From Bacteroidota bacterium (lineage in GTDB: Bacteria; Bacteroidota; JABWAT01): a DNA stretch of 64,000 nucleotides. A program made the translations under genes and the position numbers. Within the stretch, counting starts at the first letter, position 1. Each line of letters opens with the position of its first letter. The notes below the pieces were generated by a model. It worked only from the letters and a program-made list of their open reading frames with translations. It searched no databases and was not told where the DNA came from. The stretch covers positions 62,001 to 126,000 of the forward strand of contig JABWAT010000006.1 in NCBI GenBank assembly GCA_013360915.1, given 5' to 3'. Shown here one piece after another: positions 17,680-25,930 of this stretch.

Positions 17680-18749
17680 GTGATCTCCTTTCCGGATCGT
17701 GTAAGTGTTCTGAAAACCAACATCCATTGAACAAAAAATAGAATGGGAACGGTCCAGATGGCCATCCAGACTGAAGCGCCCGAATTCATGCTGATTGCCA
17801 TACGGGTGATCAGGATGGCCACTCCGTCAGCCACAGCCAGCCAGGGCCACGGTGAAATAAGCAACAACGGAAACGTGGTGGTCATCAGAATGGTAAGGAT
17901 GACGGAACTGGTAACCGATCCGCCCAGCATCTGCCGGATGTTCTTGGTGAACCCATTTAACGCTTCATTCCAGCCGGAATACATCCTGCAGGAAATCAGT
18001 CCGTCCGAGACCAGGCAATCCACCCGGAAACCGGATTGTTTCATTAACCGTGCCATGGCGATGTCTTCGGCAATCTGGTTCCGGAGTGTCTCATGTAATT
18101 TCAACTGCTGATACACCTGCTTCCGGATTACAATCCATTGCCCATTGGCAGCAGCGAGTGATGATTCCCGGGTGTTGCGAACCAACGGGAGCGGTAACAG
18201 CGATTGCAGAATGTGATGCATAATCGGCACCGTCAGTTTTTCGCCCAGGGTAACCATCTGCTGATGCGGAAACACCGACACCATATCCAGATTGTTGGAA
18301 ACCAGTTGTTGGATGGTGGCATGAATGGCGGTCGGTGCCGGTCGCACATCGGCATCGACAAACAGGAGCAGTTCACCGGTTGCTTCGGCTGCCAGTTGAT
18401 AACAGGCGTGATTTTTTCCCAGCCACCCGGCGGGTAACGGCTTACCGTTCAGCAGCCGGATGCGCGGATCGGTTTTCTGCCACTGTTTAACCACCGCGGC
18501 GGTTTGATCGGTGGAGTGATCATCCAGAACCAGAATTTCATGAATACCCGCCGACTGAGACAGCGTTTTCAGCAAGGATGGTAAGGTGGTTTCTTCATTC
18601 CGGGCGGGAATCAGCACCGACACCGTTGGTGAAGTTGCCAGAGGCAGGCTTGCACGGAGACGGGTTCTGCCAAACAGGTTTACCAGCGCGGTTACCGTTG
18701 AAAGCACTCTGAAACCGAGCAGAATGAAAACAACCACCAGCCAGATCAT
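17646..18749 (-). CDS. Carotenoid glycosyltransferase, GT2 family (CruC/CrtQ-like)
   Basis: A 367-aa protein with one N-terminal and two or three C-terminal membrane helices around a cytosolic GT-A domain. Motifs: VSVLIPARNEE (about 43-53), LVLDDHSTD, PAGWLGKNHACYQLA, LFVDADVRP (the DXD-like metal site), and IAEDIAMARLMKQSG near the catalytic aspartate. This pattern matches bacterial carotenoid glycosyltransferases such as CruC and CrtQ. It probably attaches a sugar to the 1'-hydroxyl made by CruF. It overlaps the acyltransferase stop as ATGA, so the two are translationally coupled. Confidence 0.85.
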   Translation of the reverse strand: MIWLVVVFILLGFRVLSTVTALVNLFGRTRLRASLPLATSPTVSVLIPARNEETTLPSLLKTLSQSAGIHEILVLDDHSTDQTAAVVKQWQKTDPRIRLLNGKPLPAGWLGKNHACYQLAAEATGELLLFVDADVRPAPTAIHATIQQLVSNNLDMVSVFPHQQMVTLGEKLTVPIMHHILQSLLPLPLVRNTRESSLAAANGQWIVIRKQVYQQLKLHETLRNQIAEDIAMARLMKQSGFRVDCLVSDGLISCRMYSGWNEALNGFTKNIRQMLGGSVTSSVILTILMTTTFPLLLISPWPWLAVADGVAILITRMAISMNSGASVWMAIWTVPILFFVQWMLVFRTLTRSGKEITWKDRPLTTGS

Positions 18750-19372
18750 AAATCGGCAAACACCTGCTGATGTTTCCGGTGGGCATCGGAATAAAAAGTG
18801 TTGTAAGCTTCTTCCAGATTGCGGATGGGGGTGGTTTCGGGCACCTGGTGAAGAATCACCGACACGGTTTCCTTGTCGTGAATCCCATAATCCAGGAAAA
18901 CGGCCATGAATACCACTGTGACCGGCTGATGCAGGGTGTCGAGCAGTTTTTGAATGCCCGACTTGAAGGCGACCTCATCGACCGATTGGGAAAACAACGC
19001 CCCTTGCGGATACAGAAACACCACATGGTCAGGATTGGTCAGCAGTTCACGGGTGTAGGAAAAGGATTCCAGAATGGACCTGGAATTCCGCTTGATGGAA
19101 TAGGCGCCGATTCCCGTTAGAATAGGCGTTTTTTCAAGAAAATCTTCAAGCATCATGACGTGGAAGACCCGGCCGATGGCGCGCTTGTTAATCACCCACG
19201 CCCACAGTCCGTCCCACCAGGAAAAATGATTACCCAATACCACCACCGGCCGGTCAGCGGGCAGGTTCAGGTCGGATTGAATCAGCAATTCTCTGAAGTG
19301 AAAATGAATCCGGATCCTGGAATACCAATCCAGAATCCATCGCTTAACGGGATGATGCCTGGCTTTGATCAT
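18746..19372 (-). CDS. PlsC-type acyltransferase (CruD-like, carotenoid glycoside acylation)
   Basis: A 208-aa acyltransferase of the lysophospholipid acyltransferase superfamily. The catalytic box reads NHFSWWDG (NHx4D type) and the second box FLYPQGALFS (in place of PEG). Its place between crtI and the glycosyltransferase, with ATGA overlaps on both sides, suggests it esterifies the sugar of a carotenoid glycoside, as CruD does in green sulfur bacteria; this is inference. A role in phospholipid synthesis is possible but less likely here. ATG 19372 overlaps the crtI stop. Confidence 0.8.
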   Translation of the reverse strand: MIKARHHPVKRWILDWYSRIRIHFHFRELLIQSDLNLPADRPVVVLGNHFSWWDGLWAWVINKRAIGRVFHVMMLEDFLEKTPILTGIGAYSIKRNSRSILESFSYTRELLTNPDHVVFLYPQGALFSQSVDEVAFKSGIQKLLDTLHQPVTVVFMAVFLDYGIHDKETVSVILHQVPETTPIRNLEEAYNTFYSDAHRKHQQVFADL

Positions 19373-20844
19373 TCGCGTTCCTTTACCAGATCGCTCACAA
19401 TTTTCGCAGAAAGCAGGCAAAGCGGAACCCCGCCTCCGGGATGCACACTGCCACCGGCGATATACAGTCCCCTTACCGAAGACAGAAAATTCTTGTGACG
19501 AAGGAATGCAGCAAACCGGTTGTTCGACGAATTGCCATACAACGCACCCTGCCAGGAAAGGGTTTGCGATTCGATGGAACGCGGATCGAGCGAGCTTTCG
19601 GTAACCAATCGTTCGGATACATCAAAACCGGCGGCCTGACTGAGTGTTTTAAGAATCACCGGGCGGATCTGGTTGATCATCCGGTCCCATTCCTGTCCCT
19701 GATTGTTTGGCACATTGATCATGACAAACCAGTTCTCATGTCCGGCCGGGGCATCGGCCCGGTTTAGTTTTGAGGAAATGTATAAGTACACGGTCGGATC
19801 GGCGGGAATCTGGTGTTTCTGAAAGAGATCGTCAAATTCCTGACGGTACTGGTCGGAAAAGAAGATATTATGCAGTCCGAATGAAGGGGTTTCACCGCGG
19901 ATTCCCCAATAAAAAATCAATGCGGAACTCGATTTGGGCTGACTCAGCAACCGGTCGGGCGGATCAATGGTGGGTAGCAGGTGATGATACGTGTAGTGAA
20001 TATCCATGTTGGAAACCACCACCTGGGCGGGCCATACCTGGCCGTCGGTCCGGACGCCGGTGACTTTTCCGTTTTGGAACAGGATTTCCTGAGCGCGGGT
20101 GTTCAGATGCATGGCAATTCCGAGTTTTTCTGCAGCCTTCACCAGGGACCGGCTGACAGAAATCATACCCCCATCGGGAAAATAGGCACCCCGCGTGTGT
20201 TCCAGATGGGCAATGACCGACAGGGTAGCCGGTGCCTGAAACGGATCGGACCCATTGTAGGTGGCATAGCGGTTGAACAGCTGCTGCAATTTCGTGTTTC
20301 TGATGGATGAACGTACCGCCTGATCCAGTGTTCGATGGGTATCGATGGCAGGCAGATTCACCAGTGCACGCCAGGCGTCCCGGTTCAGATAGGTCGAAAT
20401 CCGGTGAAGGCTTTTCTTTAAAAACAGCGGTTCAGTCAGATTATAGATCTTTTCTGCCCGGCCAAGAAAACGGTGGATCGATTCTGCCGGCTCACCCAGC
20501 ACCTGTTCCGCTTCGCGGGCAAACCGATCCGGATCGGTCCAGGCGGTCAGGGTGGTGCCATCGCGCCAGAAGTACCGGCAACTGGCCTCCAGTTCACGGA
20601 TGGAAATGAATTCATCCGGATCCAGGCCGGCCGAGGAAAGGGTGTCTTTAAGGAGCTCGGGAAGTGTGAACACACTGGGGCCGGCATCGAACCGGAATCC
20701 ATCGCGGTAAAAATCGCGGTTTTTTCCCCCGGGAACAGGACTGGCTTCCAGTATGGTCACTTCATACCCCTGCGCTTTCAACCGGATGGCACTGGCCAGA
20801 CCAGCAATTCCGGAACCAATGACAACGGCAGGTTCAGAGGCCAT
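19369..20844 (-). CDS. crtI: Phytoene desaturase family oxidoreductase
   Basis: A 491-aa FAD-dependent carotenoid desaturase. The N-terminal dinucleotide fold is VVIGSGIAGLASAIRLKAQG, followed by GGKNRDFYRDGFRFDAGPSVF. The C-terminal family signature is LYIAGGSVHPGGGVPLCLLS. It converts phytoene to lycopene, using the product of crtB. ATG 20844 is preferred to a TTG 21 bp upstream; the start overlaps the lycopene cyclase gene by 11 bp. It is the only desaturase in the cluster, so a 3,4-desaturase such as CrtD is not encoded here. Confidence 0.95.
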   Translation of the reverse strand: MASEPAVVIGSGIAGLASAIRLKAQGYEVTILEASPVPGGKNRDFYRDGFRFDAGPSVFTLPELLKDTLSSAGLDPDEFISIRELEASCRYFWRDGTTLTAWTDPDRFAREAEQVLGEPAESIHRFLGRAEKIYNLTEPLFLKKSLHRISTYLNRDAWRALVNLPAIDTHRTLDQAVRSSIRNTKLQQLFNRYATYNGSDPFQAPATLSVIAHLEHTRGAYFPDGGMISVSRSLVKAAEKLGIAMHLNTRAQEILFQNGKVTGVRTDGQVWPAQVVVSNMDIHYTYHHLLPTIDPPDRLLSQPKSSSALIFYWGIRGETPSFGLHNIFFSDQYRQEFDDLFQKHQIPADPTVYLYISSKLNRADAPAGHENWFVMINVPNNQGQEWDRMINQIRPVILKTLSQAAGFDVSERLVTESSLDPRSIESQTLSWQGALYGNSSNNRFAAFLRHKNFLSSVRGLYIAGGSVHPGGGVPLCLLSAKIVSDLVKERE

Positions 20845-21511
20845 GCTTTTGTTTGTAATGTTCAAACACCGCCACGGTCATGAGCAGCAACAGAAGGGAA
20901 TATTGAGTGTCTTCAATGGGGATGGTGCCCAACCGGATTCCCAGATTGTAGTAATCATCATACCTCACCACAGGAAGCGAGGTCAGGACTCCGTTGATAA
21001 GGGCAAAGGGAATCAGGTGAATGAGATAAAGAATCCAGAACTGAGCCATATAAACCGGTTTTATCATCAGGCTCATGTAGAGAAGGAATCCGCCCGTGAG
21101 GAGCAATTTAACCGACGTGTACAGTTTGGGAATATTCATCAGGGCAATCCCGATCAGGAAACTGCCCCAGATGATGCCGATAATCAGAGCCTGCGGGTTC
21201 CATCCGGGAGCCGGGTAATAAAAGCGGACCACTTCATAAATGAACAGGCAGGCAAAGGGGACTGTGATAAAGAACAGGATCTCCTCGATGGGAAGCACAC
21301 CCAGATAGAACCCGGTCAGGTAGTCGGGATTGAATGACCAGATTCGTTTGTAAGTGAACAGGTAATCCCAGGAAAGGAAAAACAAACCGGAAAAGGTCAG
21401 TGCCGTGAAGGCCGGTTTCCAGTATCGGAAAAACCGGATTTTCTTTTCGAAGGACATGATCACCGGTCCGAGAATGGTAATCAGATTCAGGAAAAGATAG
21501 GTGTATTTCAT
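20834..21511 (-). CDS. Lycopene cyclase, fused CrtYc-CrtYd membrane type
   Basis: A 225-aa protein with six to seven hydrophobic helices. It has two lycopene-cyclase domains in tandem, each marked by a PIEE/PIED box: GVLPIEEILFF (about 72-82) and GTIPIEDTQYSLLLLL (about 195-210). This is the membrane cyclase type found in actinobacteria, archaea and some Bacteroidota, unrelated to the flavoprotein CrtY. It would close one or both ends of lycopene. With CruF acting on the other end, a monocyclic gamma-carotene product is inferred. It overlaps its neighbour as ATGA. Confidence 0.92.
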   Translation of the reverse strand: MKYTYLFLNLITILGPVIMSFEKKIRFFRYWKPAFTALTFSGLFFLSWDYLFTYKRIWSFNPDYLTGFYLGVLPIEEILFFITVPFACLFIYEVVRFYYPAPGWNPQALIIGIIWGSFLIGIALMNIPKLYTSVKLLLTGGFLLYMSLMIKPVYMAQFWILYLIHLIPFALINGVLTSLPVVRYDDYYNLGIRLGTIPIEDTQYSLLLLLMTVAVFEHYKQKHGL

Positions 21512-22014
21512 AGGAGGGAGCGCAGCAATTTCAATTCAACGGGTGAACAACGGCCCGATTCCAGCAGGAACCGGATCACGTTTTTCCGAAGATCCGGCTC
21601 GGGTTGATTTACGTTGGAAGCGAGTCCGTTAATGATGGCTGCCCGATCTTCATCCAGATTGGGACTTCGTTTCAGAAAACCGGGAAGATAATGCTGGTAA
21701 GTGAACCGGAGAAACCTGATTTCCACATTTGTTGGATCCTGCCGGATCGCCTTCGCAAAACTGAGTTCGGCTTTATCGAGCCACGTCAGCTTCGAGTAGG
21801 GATTCCATACATGTTTTGCAAACAATGCTTCCAAAGCGGCCTGATAGCCGAGAACCAGAGCCGTTGGATGGGGGATGGAACTTAACTCACGGTAAAGGTC
21901 ACGGGTGGCTTCTTCATCGGTTACCGATTGATAGTACCGCTCCCTGATCTGATTCAGATCGGTGGCGGAACCGCCGGCAGGTGTGAAAAAAAACAAGAAA
22001 GCGAGCAGGAGCAT
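21508..22014 (-). CDS. Unknown secreted or lipid-anchored protein in the carotenoid operon
   Basis: 168 aa, beginning with a hydrophobic signal-like stretch (MLLLAFLFFFTPAGGSA). The rest is helical, with a TPR-like passage (LTWLDKAELSFAKAIRQDPTNVEIRFLRF). It lies tightly between crtB (5 bp) and the cyclase (ATGA overlap), so a role linked to carotenoid synthesis or membrane assembly of its enzymes is suggested by context only. I do not recognise a catalytic motif. Confidence 0.7.
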   Translation of the reverse strand: MLLLAFLFFFTPAGGSATDLNQIRERYYQSVTDEEATRDLYRELSSIPHPTALVLGYQAALEALFAKHVWNPYSKLTWLDKAELSFAKAIRQDPTNVEIRFLRFTYQHYLPGFLKRSPNLDEDRAAIINGLASNVNQPEPDLRKNVIRFLLESGRCSPVELKLLRSLL

Positions 22015-22019
22015 GGTGA

Positions 22020-22862
22020 TCAGACCGTTCCGAGGCGGGTCCGGAACACAGCGAGCGGAATCAGGGCCAGTTTTTCAGTATCCGGTACCCGGATTCTCGA
22101 TTGACGGATGTCATCGGTCGAGGCCGATTTTAATTTCTTAAACAGGGTGACATACAGCAGGTAGGCCATGTAGACGCCCGTCTTTGCCTCGCGTGGCAGT
22201 TTCCTGATTCCGACGAGTGCGTCATCGAAATCCTTTTGAATGTCCGTCTCGATGGCGGCCTTCATATCGGGGGTGAACCCCTGACTGAAGTTAATACCCG
22301 GAAAGTACGTCCGGCCCCGGTTTTCGAAATCATCTTTCATGTCACGCAGAAAGTTCACCTTCTGGAAGGCAGCTCCCAGGCTTCGTGCCGGTCCGACCAA
22401 TTCACGGTAAAGCGCTTCATTTCCGTTCACGAAAACACGCAGACACATGAGTCCGACCACTTCTGCAGACCCATAGATATAATCAGAATACGATTCAGGA
22501 TTGTAAGTCCGCTGATCCAGATCCATTTCCATGCTGTCGAGAAAGGCATCGATGACCTCCCGGTCAATGTGGTAAGTATTCACCACATGCTGAAAGGCAT
22601 CCAGAACCGGATTCAGGCTGATTCGTTCGTCAATGGCTTTCCAGGTTTCTTCCCGGAACCGGATGAACAGATCGGGTTTATTATAGTCATGGAAAGTATC
22701 AACAATTTCATCGGCATACCGAACATAAGCATAAATGCCATAGATCGGGTCGCGCAGGGCGGAGCCAAAGGCCATGATACCCATGCTGAAGGACGTGGAA
22801 TAGGCCCTTGTGATCAGCCTGGCACACCGGTAATTGGTTTTTCGGAATAAGGAAAATGACAT
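22020..22862 (-). CDS. crtB: Phytoene synthase
   Basis: A 280-aa head-to-head prenyl synthase that joins two geranylgeranyl diphosphates. The first aspartate-rich motif is YADEIVDTF (Asp51-Asp55) and the second is RDMKDDFENRGR (Asp173-Asp177). It is the first gene of the leftward carotenoid operon, with a sigma70-like promoter 40-70 bp upstream. Length is typical. No GGPP synthase gene is in the window. Confidence 0.95.
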   Translation of the reverse strand: MSFSLFRKTNYRCARLITRAYSTSFSMGIMAFGSALRDPIYGIYAYVRYADEIVDTFHDYNKPDLFIRFREETWKAIDERISLNPVLDAFQHVVNTYHIDREVIDAFLDSMEMDLDQRTYNPESYSDYIYGSAEVVGLMCLRVFVNGNEALYRELVGPARSLGAAFQKVNFLRDMKDDFENRGRTYFPGINFSQGFTPDMKAAIETDIQKDFDDALVGIRKLPREAKTGVYMAYLLYVTLFKKLKSASTDDIRQSRIRVPDTEKLALIPLAVFRTRLGTV

Positions 22863-22904
22863 ACTGAAGCCCTAAACAGTAAGTCTGGCCTGCTCTGTTC
22901 CGAA

Positions 22905-22933
22905 ATTATTTAAAAATCTGACAGGTCAGGCAA
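22905..22933 (-). promoter_or_regulatory. Candidate promoter of the carotenoid operon
   Basis: On the minus strand TTGCCT (22928-22933) and AATAAT (22905-22910) are separated by 17 bp. The implied transcription start is about 35 nt before the crtB ATG. It faces away from the arginine promoter in the same 343-bp space. Confidence 0.45.
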
Positions 22934-23017
22934 GGATCTAAAATAACACTTTCCGGTCTTTTATCCGGCAATCATGCAGTTTAAAAGAGGGAATGGTAAA
23001 AATCATGCATAAACACA

Positions 23018-23052
23018 TTGACAAAATGAATAAATATGCAGATATTTGCATA
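23018..23052 (+). promoter_or_regulatory. Arginine operon promoter with ARG boxes
   Basis: TTGACA (23018-23023) is followed after 17 bp by GATATT (23041-23046). Over and behind it lie two ARG-box-like sites: TGAATAAATATGCA (23027-23040) and the perfect-armed palindrome TATGCAgatattTGCATA (23035-23052). Both resemble the known ArgR target TGAATnnnnATTCA. The operon encodes its own ArgR, so arginine-dependent repression at this site is expected. The leader to argC is about 150 nt and shows no clear attenuator. Confidence 0.65.
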
Positions 23053-23205
23053 ATCATGACCCAAGAATCCATTTGCCATCCTTGCCTCGCTTCAGGACCA
23101 GTGCCGAAGGTCTTCAGGCACCCCATCCGGATAATCATCCGGCGACGCTGAGCGTTTGCCGCCCCTGGTTTGTCACTCAACTCACTGTTTTTACCCATTA
23201 AACTC

Positions 23206-24243
23206 ATGAAAATGATCAAAGTTGCCATCACCGGTTGTACCGGATACACAGGAAAAAAGCTGGTTTCTTACCTGGCGGCCCATCCGATGGTTTCGGGAAT
23301 GGATTTGTACAGCTTCACCTCGGCAGGTAAGCCGTTTGATGAATTGGTTCCGGAAATGAAAGGGGTGGTTTCGCCCGATCTGATGGTCAGCCACATTGAT
23401 TCTCTGACTGCCGAAGCCGATGTGTACTTTCTGGCCCTTCCGCATGGTGAGGCGGCAAAACTGGCACCCAAACTGGTTGAAGCGGGCAAAGTGGTGATCG
23501 ATCTGAGTGGTGATTTCCGTCTGGATGAAGCATCTGCCTATGACAGCTGGTATCATTTTACCCATCCATCCCCTGAATTGCTGGCCTCAAAATCGTATGC
23601 GCTTGCCGACTGGGAAGGCCCATCCGGGTCGGCCCTGATATCGAATCCGGGTTGTTATCCGACGGCAACTCTGCTTTCTGTATTGCCGATTGTAAAAGCA
23701 GCCGGAGCTTCGGTGATTTCCGTTGCCACATCGGCAGGATCCGGGACCAGCGGGGCAGGGAAATCGGCCAATCCCGATCTGTTGCTTTCAGAGATGGATG
23801 GAAATGTGAGGGCTTACAACGTTCATCAGCATCGTCATGAACCAGAAATTGCTCAGCAGATGAAAAAGGCTGGATATGACGGACTTTTTTCATTTACCGT
23901 TCATCTTCTTCCATTGGCGGTTGGCATGTATGCAACCACATCGGTTTTTATGAACCGTTCTTTTTCGAAACAGGAAGTGGATGGCTGGTTTCAGGAGGCT
24001 TACCAGAATAAACCCTTTATCCGGCTGCGGTCGGTTCCTCCTCAGATCAGTTGGGTGAACGGAACCAATTTCGCCGATATCCACGTGTCGGTCCGGAACC
24101 AATCCATTCTGATTTTCACGGCCATCGACAATCTGGTAAAAGGTGCCAGCGGACAGGCTGTACAAAACATGAATCTTCATTTTGGCTGGGAACCTTTTCT
24201 TGGCCTGCAATCAACAGGAAAACAACATGTATCAGTTTATTGA
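23206..24243 (+). CDS. argC: N-acetyl-gamma-glutamyl-phosphate reductase
   Basis: A 345-aa enzyme, third step of arginine synthesis: NADPH-dependent reduction of N-acetylglutamyl phosphate to the semialdehyde. The Rossmann start is VAITGCTGYTGKKLVSYL and the catalytic cysteine lies in SNPGCYPTA. The conserved HRHEPEI motif holds the base histidine. It is the first gene of the operon. ATG 23206 is chosen since it opens directly into the nucleotide-binding fold; the upstream ATG at 23170 adds an unrelated stretch. Confidence 0.95.
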   Translation: MKMIKVAITGCTGYTGKKLVSYLAAHPMVSGMDLYSFTSAGKPFDELVPEMKGVVSPDLMVSHIDSLTAEADVYFLALPHGEAAKLAPKLVEAGKVVIDLSGDFRLDEASAYDSWYHFTHPSPELLASKSYALADWEGPSGSALISNPGCYPTATLLSVLPIVKAAGASVISVATSAGSGTSGAGKSANPDLLLSEMDGNVRAYNVHQHRHEPEIAQQMKKAGYDGLFSFTVHLLPLAVGMYATTSVFMNRSFSKQEVDGWFQEAYQNKPFIRLRSVPPQISWVNGTNFADIHVSVRNQSILIFTAIDNLVKGASGQAVQNMNLHFGWEPFLGLQSTGKQHVSVY

Positions 24244-25432
24244 AAACGGAACCATCACCTCGGTCCCCGGAATCCAGGCTGCCGGTATTTTCTCCGGAAT
24301 CAAAAAGAAAAAAAAGGATCTGGCTCTGATTCTGTCCTTGTCACCGGCAACTGTGGCCGGCACATTTACATTGAACAAGGTCAAAGCAGCCCCGTTGCTG
24401 ATTTCACAATCGGTGGTCAGGGCAGGCGGTAAGATTAAGGCCATTCTGGTTAACAGCGGCAATGCCAATGCCTGTACCGGTGAACCCGGGATGCAGGATG
24501 CGCTGACCTGCCAGCAATGGGTGGCCGATGCGTTGGGAATTTCCACCAGAGAAGTGCTGATCAGCTCGACCGGGGTAATCGGTCAGCGCTTGCCGATGCC
24601 GGTCGTGGAAGCGGGAATCAAGGCCATTGTCCCTCAGGTCAATCCGGATGGCGGATTGGATGCAGCCGAAGCCATTCTGACCACCGACACGCGGATCAAA
24701 TCGTATGCAGTGGAAGTTCAGCTCAGCCATGGAACCGTGACCATCGGCGGTATTGCCAAGGGATCGGGAATGATCATGCCGAATATGGCAACCATGCTGG
24801 GATTTCTGGCCACCGATGCAGCCATTCCTTCACCGGTCCTGCAGGGTCTTCTGACCTATGCCGTGAGTCATTCTTTCAATAAGATCACGGTGGATGGCGA
24901 TACAAGCACCAATGACATGGTTACGCTCATGGCAAACGGGACTTCCGGAATGGCCATTCTGGAAGGAACCGAGGACTATCAAACCTTCCGTAACGCCCTT
25001 CATGCCATTTGTCTGGAAATGGCCAAGGCCATCATTGTGGATGGCGAAGGGGCCACCAAACTGGTGGAAGTTCAGGTTCATGGTGCTGCCACCGAGGCAG
25101 ATGCCGATAAAATTGCACGGGCCATTGCCAACTCACCGCTGGTCAAGACAGCCATTCACGGTGAAGATGCCAATTGGGGACGGATTATCTCTGCAGCCGG
25201 TTATTCCGGTGCCGATTTCGATCCGGCCGAGGTCTCTATTCATTTCGATGATCTGGCTGTTTTTCTGCCGGGTTATCAGATCGTACTCGACGAGGAGGAA
25301 GCATTGAAGCGACTCTCCAAATCAGAACTGCGCCTGACCATCCGTGTGGGCTCAGGACCCGGCTCTACAACCTGGTATACCTGCGATCTGTCTGCCGACT
25401 ACATCCGTATCAATGCGGATTACCGGAGTTAA
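24227..25432 (+). CDS. argJ: Bifunctional ornithine acetyltransferase / N-acetylglutamate synthase
   Basis: A 401-aa enzyme that moves the acetyl group from N-acetylornithine to glutamate, so the operon needs no argE. The self-cleavage site is MPNMATMLGF with the nucleophile Thr189, giving alpha and beta chains. A GEGATKLVEV motif and a C-terminal SADYIRINADYRS follow. It overlaps argC by 17 bp; AGGAAA precedes ATG 24227. The next arg gene follows only after a 490-bp inserted cassette. Confidence 0.95.
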   Translation: MYQFIENGTITSVPGIQAAGIFSGIKKKKKDLALILSLSPATVAGTFTLNKVKAAPLLISQSVVRAGGKIKAILVNSGNANACTGEPGMQDALTCQQWVADALGISTREVLISSTGVIGQRLPMPVVEAGIKAIVPQVNPDGGLDAAEAILTTDTRIKSYAVEVQLSHGTVTIGGIAKGSGMIMPNMATMLGFLATDAAIPSPVLQGLLTYAVSHSFNKITVDGDTSTNDMVTLMANGTSGMAILEGTEDYQTFRNALHAICLEMAKAIIVDGEGATKLVEVQVHGAATEADADKIARAIANSPLVKTAIHGEDANWGRIISAAGYSGADFDPAEVSIHFDDLAVFLPGYQIVLDEEEALKRLSKSELRLTIRVGSGPGSTTWYTCDLSADYIRINADYRS

Positions 25433-25439
25433 ATCATAA

Positions 25440-25923
25440 GGAAGAATTCAGAATTCAGAATCCAGAATTCAGAAGACCGCAGGCAGAATCAATAAATGAA
25501 GGCTAAATATAACAATTTTCAAGACCTTATCATGTGGCAAAAGGCCCATGAATTTGTTCTTGAAGTGTATAAGACAACTTCAAAATTTCCTCAATCTGAG
25601 CAGTATGGGTTGACGAGTCAATTTCGCCGTGCGGCCGTTTCTGTAGCAGCAAATATTGCAGAAGGTTATAAGCGGAAGACAAAAATTGATAAAGGGAGGT
25701 TCTATCTGCTTTCGCAGAGTTCGCTAGAAGAATGCAGGTATTACATCATTTTATCGAGGGATTTGGGATACCATGCTAATGAGAGTCTTCAGCCGATACT
25801 GGAAAATGTCAGTATGCTGATAGAATCCTATAACCACAAACTTTTAGAATCAGGCAACTGATCATGCATTCAACCGACGTTATTCAACATCTTCTGAATT
25901 CCGAATTCTGAATTCTGACTTCC
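25440..25923 (+). mobile_element. Inverted-repeat cassette carrying a four-helix-bundle gene, inside the arg operon
   Basis: The cassette starts 7 bp after the argJ stop and ends 7 bp before argB. The left arm (25440-25476) holds four 7-bp units (GAATTCA, GAATTCA, GAATCCA, GAATTCA) between GGAA and AGAAGA. The right arm (25890-25923) holds four units in inverted order (TGAATTC, CGAATTC, TGAATTC, TGACTTC). In RNA the arms would form a stem around the gene at 25496, as in 23S rRNA intervening sequences. Mobility is inferred; no target duplication is obvious. Confidence 0.65.
25496..25861 (+). CDS. Four helix bundle protein (23S rRNA intervening-sequence protein family)
   Basis: 121 aa, all-helical, of the family encoded in 23S rRNA intervening sequences and related to the Avd accessory protein of diversity-generating retroelements. 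Signature seen: FQDLIMWQKAHEFVLEVYK (first helix), then LTSQFRRAAVSVAANIAEGY and the third helix SQSSLEECRYYIILSRDLGY. Molecular function is unknown; basic surfaces suggest nucleic-acid binding in Avd. It is AT-richer than the arg genes around it and sits in an inverted-repeat cassette between argJ and argB, which indicates insertion. It has no link to arginine chemistry. Confidence 0.92.
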   Translation: MKAKYNNFQDLIMWQKAHEFVLEVYKTTSKFPQSEQYGLTSQFRRAAVSVAANIAEGYKRKTKIDKGRFYLLSQSSLEECRYYIILSRDLGYHANESLQPILENVSMLIESYNHKLLESGN

Positions 25924-25930
25924 TGAACTT

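Noticed and set aside
22938-23249. Open frame of 103 codons in the crtB-argC space
   Set aside because: It runs across the ARG boxes and promoter, antisense to the argC start, and has no recognisable domain.
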